From the NCBI GenBank assembly GCA_002412925.1, contig DHVZ01000030.1, forward strand, positions 1 through 64,000: a DNA stretch of 64,000 bases, written 5' to 3'. Positions 42,201-48,994 of this stretch are shown in pieces. The notes beneath the pieces were generated by a model that saw only the letters and a program-made list of their open reading frames with translations, was not told where the DNA came from and ran no database searches. Made by a program: the position numbers and the translations under genes. The stretch comes from Anaerolineales bacterium UBA5195 (GTDB taxonomy: Bacteria > Chloroflexota > Anaerolineae > Anaerolineales > Villigracilaceae). How positions within the stretch are numbered: position 1 is the first letter of the stretch; each line of letters begins with the position of its first letter.

Positions 42201-43277
42201 TCAAGTTCTCACATTTCTGCCATATCCCGGCTCGATCAGGATTTTCCCGTCTCGATAAGCTTCCCTGCCGCGCAGGACGACGCGCCGCACCTGGCCCTTG
42301 ACCTTCCAGCCCTCGAAGGGAGTCCAGCCGCAGCGCGAGTGCATTTCGGCAGCCCGAATCTCATATTTGGCGTGTTCATCCACTTCGACCCAGGTTTCAG
42401 GCTGTTCCGGTAAGTGGAAAATGCGGCGCGGATTGATCACTGACTTTTCGATAATATCGTCTATGGTCAACCGGCCATCGTCTACCGCTGTCAGGAGCAG
42501 TGGCAACAACGTCTCCACGCCAGGGAAGCCCGGCGGCGGGTTTTCGCCGTCTTTTTCGGCCAGGGTGTGCGGAGCATGGTCGGTGGCGAAACAGTCGATC
42601 ACATCCAGGTTGGCCCAGAGCGCATCCACATCGGCCTGGGTGGCAAGGCGTGGGCGGACTTCTTTCCGCCCCGGTGTTAATTCTGGTGTAGGGGCGCAGC
42701 ATTGCTGCGCCCCTACGTTGGTTAAAAATAAATGATGCGGACAAACCTCGCAGGTGACTTTGATCCCGCGTTCCTTGGCGGCCTTGATCAACAGCACTTC
42801 CTCGCGCAGTGAGATGTGCGCGATGTGGATGGGTTTTGCGTACATCTGCGACATCAGCAAAGCCGCGCCCATCGAGCGGCTCTCGGAGTGGGTCACGATC
42901 GGAGTCTGGCCCGGCCAGCGCGAGAAATGCTCCATCCAGAGTGTCATATCGTTCAGGCGCAGTTGGCCGAAAGTCGAGTCGAGGTACATTTTCAGCGCAG
43001 CGGCCTTGGGCGCAAGCTCAGCGACAGTTTCGGCGTTCTTCGGCCCGGCGCCCAGATATTGGGCGTAGTCGCAGTGCGCTTTGCGGCTGGCCGCCTCCAG
43101 CGCGAGGTTCAGCGTCTCTGCGTCGAAAATCGGCGGCTGGGTGTTGGGCATCGCCAACACCAGGGTCACGCCACCCGCCAGCGCAGCAGACGTGCCGGAG
43201 TCGAAGTCTTCCTTGTGAGTTGCGCCGGGTTCGCGCAGGTGGACGTGCGGGTCGATCAGGCCGGGGAGTTTGAGCAT
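42201..43277 (-). CDS. pyrC: Dihydroorotase, CAD-type
   Basis: PyrC closes carbamoyl-aspartate to dihydroorotate. The 358-residue protein starts LPGLIDPHVHLREPGATHKEDF, with the two metal histidines in HVH, and continues with CPHHLFLT and DCFATDHAPHT. It is the short form like the DHOase domain of eukaryotic CAD. Residues 188-198 (VGAQQCCAPTP) come from a palindromic repeat read in frame. The ATG at 43277 has no clear ribosome binding site; a well-placed AAAGGAT leads to another ATG at 43311 out of frame. First gene of the operon. Confidence 0.9.
   Translation of the reverse strand: MLKLPGLIDPHVHLREPGATHKEDFDSGTSAALAGGVTLVLAMPNTQPPIFDAETLNLALEAASRKAHCDYAQYLGAGPKNAETVAELAPKAAALKMYLDSTFGQLRLNDMTLWMEHFSRWPGQTPIVTHSESRSMGAALLMSQMYAKPIHIAHISLREEVLLIKAAKERGIKVTCEVCPHHLFLTNVGAQQCCAPTPELTPGRKEVRPRLATQADVDALWANLDVIDCFATDHAPHTLAEKDGENPPPGFPGVETLLPLLLTAVDDGRLTIDDIIEKSVINPRRIFHLPEQPETWVEVDEHAKYEIRAAEMHSRCGWTPFEGWKVKGQVRRVVLRGREAYRDGKILIEPGYGRNVRT
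42688..42716. repeat. GGGGCG-arm palindromic repeat (family 1) in frame inside pyrC
   Basis: GTAGGGGCGCAGC (42688-42700), ATT, then GCTGCGCCCCTAC (42704-42716): a perfect 13-bp inverted repeat with the same GCATTGC core as the intergenic copy at 32769-32799. It encodes residues 188-197 of dihydroorotase. Confidence 0.88.
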
Positions 43278-43396
43278 GGTAGTAGTGCGTCGCGCCGTGT
43301 TTGACGGGCATATCCTTTCGCAGAGTTGGTCTAACCATTTAATCGGGCAAGGCGAGGCTGTCAGGTGCGGCGCACCCTCGATAGGCAACCCACAAA

Positions 43397-43427
43397 AAAA
43401 GAGAGCCGCTAAATGCGACTCTCTTTT
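43397..43427 (-). terminator. Terminator hairpin in the pyrC leader (candidate attenuator)
   Basis: On the minus strand a stem AAAAGAGAG / CTCTCTTTT (43419-43427 and 43397-43405), with further GCG/CGC pairs, is followed by a run of T. No leftward gene ends just before it (the upstream neighbour is a rightward tRNA), so it lies inside the leader of pyrC. Upstream CATCCCG and CGGGATG (43449-43455 and around 43490-43496) could make an alternative stem. Confidence 0.6.
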
Positions 43428-43514
43428 CTCTGAAAAATAGAAACACTCATCCCGTCAAACCAGTGGCGCAATAAAAAGCGGAAGCGTGCGGGATGTCCAG
43501 ACATATTCCGCCTA

Positions 43515-43542
43515 ATTTTATGCAGGGAACGGATTCTGTCAA
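43515..43542 (-). promoter_or_regulatory. Predicted promoter of the pyr operon
   Basis: Read on the minus strand, TTGACA (43537-43542) and TAAAAT (43515-43520) are 16 bp apart. Transcription from about 43508 would give a leader of about 230 bases before the pyrC ATG at 43277, containing the candidate attenuator. Confidence 0.62.
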
Positions 43543-43638
43543 GAGGCAAATTTTCAGTTGCCGAAGACCCCTGATTTAGATGCGTTCACCCTGTAATCAC
43601 CAGTATGGCGTTCTCAAAGTCGCTTGACAAAATAACGA

Positions 43639-43741
43639 TGTCGTTGCGAGGGCGCGCTTTTCCGCCCGAAGCAATCTCCAAAAGGTCAGTTTTGCCCATT
43701 TAGCGGGAGACTGCTTCGGCAAAGAACGCCTCGCAGCGACA
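43639..43741. repeat. Family 2 palindromic repeat, full copy
   Basis: TGTCGTTGCGAGG at the left end and CCTCGCAGCGACA at the right end are inverse copies, and inside GAAGCAATCTCC faces GGGAGACTGCTTC. The whole 103-bp unit can fold on itself. Related copies lie at 41215-41316 and 52263-52406. Confidence 0.8.
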
Positions 43742-43785
43742 TTTCTCGGACTTTGAGAAAGCCATATAATCACCAGTTTGTCACA

Positions 43786-43813
43786 TTGACACTCCCCCCC
43801 TTTGCGGTATAAT
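43786..43813 (+). promoter_or_regulatory. Consensus promoter of the tRNA gene
   Basis: TTGACA (43786-43791) and TATAAT (43808-43813), both perfect, are 16 bp apart. The tRNA starts at 43828. Confidence 0.85.
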
Positions 43814-43827
43814 ATCGTCCGCTCGAT

Positions 43828-43899
43828 GGTCGACTAGCTCAATGGCAGAGCAACTGACTCTTAATCAGTGGGTTCAGGGTTCAAGTCCCTGGTCGATCA
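43828..43899 (+). tRNA. tRNA-Lys (anticodon CTT)
   Basis: All four stems can be drawn: acceptor GGTCGAC / GTCGATC with discriminator A, D stem GCTC/GAGC, anticodon stem ACTGA/TCAGT around loop CTCTTAA, and T stem CAGGG/CCCTG around TTCAAGT. The anticodon CTT reads the Lys codon AAG. CCA is not encoded. Its 3' end lies next to the integrase gene, making it a probable attachment site. Confidence 0.95.
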
Positions 43900-43902
43900 C
43901 AC

Positions 43903-43944
43903 CCATATCTGGGGGTCTGGTTTGTACCAGACCCCCAGATATGG
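43903..43944 (+). terminator. 18-bp perfect hairpin after tRNA-Lys
   Basis: Arms 43903-43920 and 43927-43944 match over all 18 positions (CCATATCTGGGGGTCTGG and its inverse) around the loop TTTGTA. No U-run follows, but its position points to transcription termination or RNA processing. Confidence 0.7.
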
Positions 43945-44022
43945 TTATAAGCGCTGGAGTTTTTTCCGCAAAAACGGGCTTGGTTGCAATTTGGATGCAT
44001 TTCATTTCTCCTGATTGTGGAA

Positions 44023-45240
44023 CTACAGTTCTTTTTCAAAGCTATCGAGTTCGGTGACAGATAAATCAGCTTTGTTTTCGGGTGGTAACTTCTCTAAAAT
44101 CTCTTCGATCGTGACAGCGACAACTTCTTGCAGGGTCGGAATGACGTGCGAGTAAGTTTTCAGGGTAATCGTAATATCCGCATGCCCCAGCCGCTCGCTG
44201 ACCACCTTGGGATGCACACCGCGCAAGAGCAACAACGTGGCATGGGTATGGCGTAAGTCGTGAATACGGATATTGGGTAACTCAGCAGCTTTCAGCAGAT
44301 CCTTGAAGCGCCGGATCAGATTGGTTGGCTCCATCGGCGTGCCAACTTCGGAAGGAAACACCAGATCGTGCTCTTGCCACTTATCCTTGGCAAACTGTTT
44401 GAAAATTGAATTGCGTTTCTGTTGGGCCCGCAGCCTTCGGATTGTTTCTGCGCCAATGGGAATGCGCCGCTTTGATTTTTCTGTTTTCGTGGTCTGAAAC
44501 TCGTAAGGGGCTTTCCCTGCTTCGCGCTTCTCGTCTGTATACTGCACTTGCTCGACCACAATGATGCACTTCGCATCCCAATCGACATTGTTCCAACGCA
44601 GACCCAGGATTTCGCCCTCGCGCATCCCGGTAGACAGCGCGAAGTAGTACAAATCAACCAGCGGATCATTGCACGCATCTGCCACCTGGATGAACTTATG
44701 AGCCTGGTCTCGTGATAAATGCTGAATCTTCTGCGATTGGTTCTGCCTGGGCTTGGCTACATTCTTCGCCAGGTTTTGCGAGATAATACCCTGGGTCACC
44801 AGGTAGCCAAAGAAAGCGCTGGCCGTTTGCCAGATGTACAGCAACTCGCGCTGCCCGACTTCTTTTGAATACGTGGTGATGATTTGCTGGATATCCAACG
44901 GTTTCACATCGAACACGCGCCGTTTGCCAATTTGTGGAATGATATACTTATCTGCGACCCGTTTATAACCGAGATAAGTCTTTAGACTCTTGGAAAGCTT
45001 TTTGTAATCCAGCCAGATCTGAATGGCTTCTTCAATGGATGATGCGAGCAAGCCTACATCGGACACGTTACGACTTTTATTTTGAATATCCTGGATCCAA
45101 CGGGTTGCCTCGGTCCTTGTGGCGAAGGATTGAGAAATGCGTTGCCCACGAAGCGTGATTTGTGCCATAAAAGGTTTGGGGCGTCCCTTGCGAACTGTAA
45201 TTGACCCCTCACCATGCGCACGGTACGGTTTAGCGGACAT
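44023..45240 (-). CDS. Tyrosine recombinase / phage-type integrase
   Basis: The 405-residue protein has an N-terminal arm-binding part (GEGSITVRKGRPKPFMAQITLRGQR), a SAM-like core-binding domain (about 65-150) and a catalytic domain with arginine in STGMREGEILGLRW, HDLRHTHATLLL, LGHADITITLKTYSH (tyrosine nucleophile). All active residues are present. ATG 45240 overlaps the excisionase stop slightly. The gene ends 124 bp from the 3' end of tRNA-Lys, the usual arrangement of an element integrated in a tRNA gene. Confidence 0.92.
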   Translation of the reverse strand: MSAKPYRAHGEGSITVRKGRPKPFMAQITLRGQRISQSFATRTEATRWIQDIQNKSRNVSDVGLLASSIEEAIQIWLDYKKLSKSLKTYLGYKRVADKYIIPQIGKRRVFDVKPLDIQQIITTYSKEVGQRELLYIWQTASAFFGYLVTQGIISQNLAKNVAKPRQNQSQKIQHLSRDQAHKFIQVADACNDPLVDLYYFALSTGMREGEILGLRWNNVDWDAKCIIVVEQVQYTDEKREAGKAPYEFQTTKTEKSKRRIPIGAETIRRLRAQQKRNSIFKQFAKDKWQEHDLVFPSEVGTPMEPTNLIRRFKDLLKAAELPNIRIHDLRHTHATLLLLRGVHPKVVSERLGHADITITLKTYSHVIPTLQEVVAVTIEEILEKLPPENKADLSVTELDSFEKEL

Positions 45241-45448
45241 TGGGTAACGCCCGGGGTTGTGGGTAACGGCTGACTTCCACAAATTTGTTCAGGTCGCTTT
45301 CCAGAATACCGATCCTGCGGCCAATACGTACTGAGGGAAGTTGCCCAAGCTGGCTGAGTTTGTAAACCATAGCGGCCGATATCCGTAAACGGTCTGCGGC
45401 TTCCTTGGGAGTCAGGATAATGAAGGGTGTTGTGTCGGTTGTTGTCAT
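45230..45448 (-). CDS. AlpA/excisionase-like HTH protein
   Basis: A 72-residue protein with a MerR-type winged helix of the excisionase kind: FIILTPKEAADRLRISAAMVYKLSQLGQLPSVRIGRRIGILESDLNKF is a single DNA-binding domain here. It would steer the integrase toward excision or repress it. ATG 45448 follows GGAAGG. It overlaps the integrase gene by 11 bp and shares its transcript. Confidence 0.88.
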   Translation of the reverse strand: MTTTDTTPFIILTPKEAADRLRISAAMVYKLSQLGQLPSVRIGRRIGILESDLNKFVEVSRYPQPRALPNVR

Positions 45449-45552
45449 GATGCCTTCCGTGTTATGAGGATTTTGAGTTACCAAAACAGAGAACCAGAGC
45501 GACGCTTAATATTTAATATGTGCCATCAAAGTGTTCGCTAATAAACGAATTC

Positions 45553-45580
45553 TACACTATTTACTTGCAGAAAGCAAGTA
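45553..45580. promoter_or_regulatory. -10 element and operator-like palindrome before the XRE repressor
   Basis: TACACT (45553-45558) can serve as -10; a convincing -35 was not found. TACTTGC (45562-45568) and GCAAGTA (45574-45580) form a 7-bp inverted repeat with a 5-base spacer just downstream, a good place for repressor binding between the divergent excisionase and XRE genes. Confidence 0.55.
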
Positions 45581-45591
45581 GGTTGAGTGAA

Positions 45592-46104
45592 ATGCGTAAA
45601 CAAACAACCCCTACAAAATCATCAGATCTCTCGATTTACATAAAGAAACTTACCAAAGAGCGTAGACTGTCGCTTAGGCAAGTTTCAAAGGAAATCGAGG
45701 TTGCACCATCCTACCTATCAGAGGTTTTGACAGGCAGAAAAAGACCCAGCCCTCAGCTATTGGCATCGCTGGCAAAGTTTTTTGATGTGCCTAAAGTAGA
45801 TGTGTATGCTGCGGCAGGTTGGCTAACGCTGAGTGATGATCAACAAAGGGCTCAGCAGTTTAATGAATTTTGCGCCCAAGATCCAAATTTCTTAGAACTG
45901 TTCGAAATCTTGATCAATCTCCCCGAAATGGAACGCCGTCGAAATGTTCGTTTGCTCCTGGCTCTTACGAAAGACCGGACCGAAGAACCCCCACTGGGAT
46001 GGACGGAGACCCTTCCTGATGGAACGGTTCAAACGTATATGATGCCAGGTGCCCAAGAGCGGGATGAAAAGTACAATAAAAAGAAGAAACCTAGTTCTGG
46101 CTAA
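45592..46104 (+). CDS. XRE-family repressor of the integrated element
   Basis: The protein (170 residues from ATG 45592; the frame is open from 45520) has an HTH domain near 20-75: LTKERRLSLRQVSKEIEVAPSYLSEVLTGRKRPS. The C-terminal ~90 residues have no recognised peptidase residues, so it is not an obvious LexA-like self-cleaving repressor. It is transcribed away from the xis-int pair, the standard layout of a lysogeny-type switch. The binding site before the ATG is weak. Confidence 0.82.
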   Translation: MRKQTTPTKSSDLSIYIKKLTKERRLSLRQVSKEIEVAPSYLSEVLTGRKRPSPQLLASLAKFFDVPKVDVYAAAGWLTLSDDQQRAQQFNEFCAQDPNFLELFEILINLPEMERRRNVRLLLALTKDRTEEPPLGWTETLPDGTVQTYMMPGAQERDEKYNKKKKPSSG

Positions 46105-46397
46105 CCAAAATTCGTATCCCCATGGGAGAGAGTCATCAGCGGCTATTCGCCAGCGTCAATTAGAGCGCTTCACCGTGACAAATATCGTTTGCAACGCCGA
46201 TATGCGCGTGGCCGAAGCCCGCAAATTCTGAAAATTAGGTGAAACCGGCGCGCACAATTGCGGACTTATCAAGGAGTGACCAAATCCAGACACCGCATGT
46301 GATCAACCGAGGCGCTGCAATATACGCCAAAGGGGATGATGGGTGAATGTAACGAATTTCAAGAAGCGCAGCTAATTTGCCGCGTTTTATTGTTAAA

Positions 46398-46475
46398 CCG
46401 GATTTTGTTTGATTATTAGGGAGTTTGCAGTGAAGCGGGATCGAACCCCGTCGGGGCCGCCAATGGTAAAAAATA
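46398..46475 (+). repeat. tRNA-3'-end-like att candidate, copy A
   Basis: CCGGATTTT (46398-46406) is followed by GCGGGATCGAACCCCGT and CGGGGCCGCCA (46435-46461), which reads like a T arm, acceptor strand and CCA of a tRNA with a GGCCCCG acceptor (as in tRNA-Glu). The remaining tRNA body is missing. A similar unit lies at 63781-63844. Confidence 0.65.
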
Positions 46476-46557
46476 GGCGGTTTGTCTTAGCAGAGATGCT
46501 GAGGCATGAAAAAAACACTCTGACCACAGAGTTATAGTAAGGTGCAAAGAGTTGCAT

Positions 46558-46589
46558 GAAATCGCTCCTGGTGACGCAGGGGCGATTTC
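46558..46589 (+). terminator. Hairpin terminator
   Basis: GAAATCGCTCC (46558-46568) and GGGGCGATTTC (46579-46589) pair with one mismatch, followed by GTTTACTTT. It follows the tRNA-like fragment, as a tRNA terminator would. Confidence 0.7.
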
Positions 46590-46701
46590 GTTTACTTTAC
46601 TATGATTTGGCGCTAGGGTCGAGCAAATGAATTGAGTAATCGCTAAAACTCAGCCGGCAGCATACAAATTATTTCCCCAATTCCAACTATCCATATTTTT
46701 G

Positions 46702-46765
46702 TTGACAAATCCATCAATGTGATATACACTCCATAAACAGACTATAGTCTGTTTATGGAGTGTAT
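46702..46765. promoter_or_regulatory. Promoter and 42-bp perfect operator palindrome of the first TetR cassette
   Basis: TTGACA (46702-46707) and TACACT (46725-46730) are 17 bp apart. The -10 lies within a perfect 42-bp palindrome at 46724-46765 centred on ACTATAGT; the arms continue AACAGAC / GTCTGTT outward to ATACACTCC / GGAGTGTAT. It spans the expected transcription start and is surely the operator of the following TetR-type regulator. Confidence 0.85.
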
Positions 46766-46768
46766 TCT

Positions 46769-47389
46769 ATGACCAAGACTGCCAAACATCGCCCTGACAA
46801 GATCAGGAAAATCGTGGAGATTTCTGAAAAATTGTTCCTGAAGAAAGGTTACGAGGCGACAACCATTGACGATATCCTGGCGGCAACCGGGCTTTCAAAG
46901 GGTGGTTTTTATCACTACTTCACATCAAAGGATGATGTGCTGGCCGAAAGTGTCAAAACGATTATGAAAGATATGTTGGCCGAACTGGAACCCATTATCA
47001 ATGATGATAAATTCAGTGCTATGGAAAAGCTAAAGCACTTTATGGCAAAGAAGGCTGGGTTTCAGCAATCTAGAAAAGAATTTGCAAAATATCTCAGTAT
47101 GCTTATGCAGTCTGATTTTATGCTGTACAAATATTACACTTCTCTTGCCCAAAGCTATGTTGACCCTCTTGCCAAAATTATTGAACAGGGAGCAAAGGAG
47201 GGTGTTTTCAGCGTTCAGTATCCGCGCGCGACAGCCGACATTCTGCTCCGGGCGGCCGCATCTTTTCCACAAAGCGCGTTGCTCGGAGAATATCTCCTGG
47301 ATGCAAACCAGCACCAACAATATTCGATTTCATTGAAACAGGTTATTGCCCGAACGTTGGGCATTGACAGTAAGGAGTTAGATTTATGA
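46769..47389 (+). CDS. TetR/AcrR-family repressor 1
   Basis: The 206-residue protein has the N-terminal HTH EISEKLFLKKGYEATTIDDILAATGLSKGGFYHYFTSKDDVLAE. The rest is a helical ligand-binding domain. The ATG at 46769 is eight bases from GGAG; an upstream GTG is in frame. It probably represses itself and the overlapping hydrolase gene through the 42-bp palindrome. The inducer is unknown, possibly a substrate of the hydrolase. Confidence 0.9.
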   Translation: MTKTAKHRPDKIRKIVEISEKLFLKKGYEATTIDDILAATGLSKGGFYHYFTSKDDVLAESVKTIMKDMLAELEPIINDDKFSAMEKLKHFMAKKAGFQQSRKEFAKYLSMLMQSDFMLYKYYTSLAQSYVDPLAKIIEQGAKEGVFSVQYPRATADILLRAAASFPQSALLGEYLLDANQHQQYSISLKQVIARTLGIDSKELDL

Positions 47390-48207
47390 ACACGCAGCAT
47401 TCTATAACAAGGCTTGGAACAACCTTGCATTACTGGCTTTCTGGTCCTGATGGCGGACCAGTTATGGCGCTGGCACATGGTGCAACACTGGACCATCACA
47501 CCTTCGATGCCCAAATTGACCCGCTGGTCCAGAAGGGGTACCGCGTATTGACCTGGGATTTGCGCGGACATGGAAAATCCACTCCGATTGGAGAAGCCAT
47601 CAATATTGCGATTCTGGCCGATGACTTGAAAGCCATTCTTGATGAAATCGGAGCACGGGAAGCGATACTGGTGGGTCATTCGTTTGGCGGTTTTATCGTG
47701 CAAGAGTTCACCCATCGCTTTCCAGAACGAGTCCGGGGGCTGGTGGTTGTTGGCGCAACAAATCTCGCGAAAAAATCATCGTTCTGGACTCGCCAGTTAT
47801 TCCGGATTTTCCCCGGGTTGCTTTCGCGCATGTCTCTGGATGAATTCCGCAGACGAACCCTGGAAAACCTGAGCCTGACACAACCGATCAAGGAATATGC
47901 AGCCCAGGCGATGGAGGTCATCTCAAAGGATGACTTTATTGCTATTACGATTGCCGGGATTGCCGCCCTGTGGCTGGATTCTGGCTTTGCCCCAGACTAT
48001 GCCGTTCGCAAACCTTTCCTGCTAACCCATGGCGATCAGGATCGTGCTAATGGCAACGTTTATGCCAAACAGGCCAAAGCCTGGGCAGCCCGGGAACCTG
48101 ATTGTCGTTACGAGGTTATTCCGAATGCAGGCCACACCGCTCATATGGACAACCCGGCAGGATTCAACAAAATCCTGTTGAATTTTCTCGAATCACATCT
48201 CCCGTAA
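47386..48207 (+). CDS. Alpha/beta-fold hydrolase under TetR control
   Basis: The 273-residue protein has LAHGATLDHHTFD, WDLRGHGKS and the nucleophile serine in VGHSFGGFIVQ; D in THGDQDRANG and H in NAGHTAHMDNP complete the triad. It looks like a typical esterase or C-C hydrolase. Its ATG overlaps the TetR stop (ATGA), so the two form one coupled unit. Its substrate may be the ligand of the regulator. Confidence 0.88.
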   Translation: MNTQHSITRLGTTLHYWLSGPDGGPVMALAHGATLDHHTFDAQIDPLVQKGYRVLTWDLRGHGKSTPIGEAINIAILADDLKAILDEIGAREAILVGHSFGGFIVQEFTHRFPERVRGLVVVGATNLAKKSSFWTRQLFRIFPGLLSRMSLDEFRRRTLENLSLTQPIKEYAAQAMEVISKDDFIAITIAGIAALWLDSGFAPDYAVRKPFLLTHGDQDRANGNVYAKQAKAWAAREPDCRYEVIPNAGHTAHMDNPAGFNKILLNFLESHLP

Positions 48208-48240
48208 CACCATCAGCATATACCTGGAAAGAGCGCACTC

Positions 48241-48303
48241 TTGACAGGCAAATCATCTCAAGATAATATATTAACACTTTTACAGAAAGTGTTAATATAT
48301 TAT
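48241..48303. promoter_or_regulatory. Promoter and 41-bp operator palindrome of the second TetR cassette
   Basis: TTGACA (48241-48246) and TAATAT (48264-48269) are 17 bp apart. Arms 48263-48280 and 48286-48303 are perfect 18-bp inverse copies (core TTAACACTTT / AAAGTGTTAA) with spacer TACAG. The right arm reaches into the ATG at 48302, so the operator covers -10, transcription start and translation start. Confidence 0.85.
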
Positions 48304-48994
48304 GTCGCTTGATTCCCAAACCCGCAAACAAGCCCTCCTCGACGCCGCAGCCAGCCTGATCATCCAGTATGGGTATGATAAGACCACCATCGGAGATGTT
48401 GCCGATGTGATTGGCTTAAATCGTGCCCTGGTCTATGGCTATTTCAAGTCAAAGGATGACTTGCTGGAAGCCCTTGTCAGGCGCGAGATGCGCAAGTATG
48501 GCGAGTTTTGGTTTGAGCATTTGATGGCTGACCCCCAGGGTGGCACGGTCGCCAGCATTTATCGCAGCGTTGCCTTTGCCTTGAAAAATACCCCTTTCAT
48601 GGCTGCAATAGTTATGCGCGATCCGAGTACATTTGGAAAATATTTACGCAAACCGGGGAATATCTTCGAGGGAACGCAATCTCAAAACATCGCCAGCGGC
48701 CTGCTGCAATCCCTGCAAGATGCCGGAACGATCCGGCAGGATGTCAACCTTCGGACCATCACTTATATTATGGATGCGCTTGCAAACAGCTTGGTCAGCC
48801 TTCCCAAGACCGGTCAGGCTCCGGCATTCGATGAGCTGCTCGAAACCATCGCTGAAATGCTCGACCGAATGTTAACGCCGGAAGGTGGCGGCAATATCGA
48901 AGCCGGGAAAAATGTTATGCGCCAGTTTGCTGCTGAAGCGACCAGATTCTTTGAGCAAACAGACGCCCCGCTAAAGGACGGAAACCAATCATGA
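48302..48994 (+). CDS. TetR/AcrR-family repressor 2
   Basis: The 230-residue protein has the HTH AAASLIIQYGYDKTTIGDVADVIGLNRALVYGYFKSKDDLLEALV and a long helical C-terminal domain. No clear ribosome binding site precedes the ATG because the operator occupies that place. The glycosyltransferase gene overlaps its end by four bases. It should control that gene and itself. Confidence 0.9.
   Translation: MSLDSQTRKQALLDAAASLIIQYGYDKTTIGDVADVIGLNRALVYGYFKSKDDLLEALVRREMRKYGEFWFEHLMADPQGGTVASIYRSVAFALKNTPFMAAIVMRDPSTFGKYLRKPGNIFEGTQSQNIASGLLQSLQDAGTIRQDVNLRTITYIMDALANSLVSLPKTGQAPAFDELLETIAEMLDRMLTPEGGGNIEAGKNVMRQFAAEATRFFEQTDAPLKDGNQS

Larger units (their letters stand above)
43278..43827. other. Gene-free leader and repeat region
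   Basis: This 550-bp stretch holds, from left to right, the pyrC leader with its hairpin, the pyr promoter, a long family 2 palindrome, and the promoter of the tRNA gene. No coding frame is convincing. Confidence 0.6.
46105..46701. other. Gene-free junction of the integrated element
   Basis: About 600 bp without a convincing gene. It holds a tRNA-3'-end-like sequence (46398-46475) and a hairpin terminator (46558-46589), which together suggest a former tRNA gene end or recombination scar. Confidence 0.55.

Noticed and set aside
42440..42490. Second repeat insertion in pyrC, resembling GACGATGG-type sequence
   Set aside because: The encoded AVDDGRLTIDDI fits the normal dihydroorotase sequence, so the likeness is probably chance.
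46398..46475. Complete tRNA gene
   Set aside because: Only a T arm, an acceptor strand and CCA-like end can be drawn; no D arm, anticodon arm or 5' acceptor strand precedes it.
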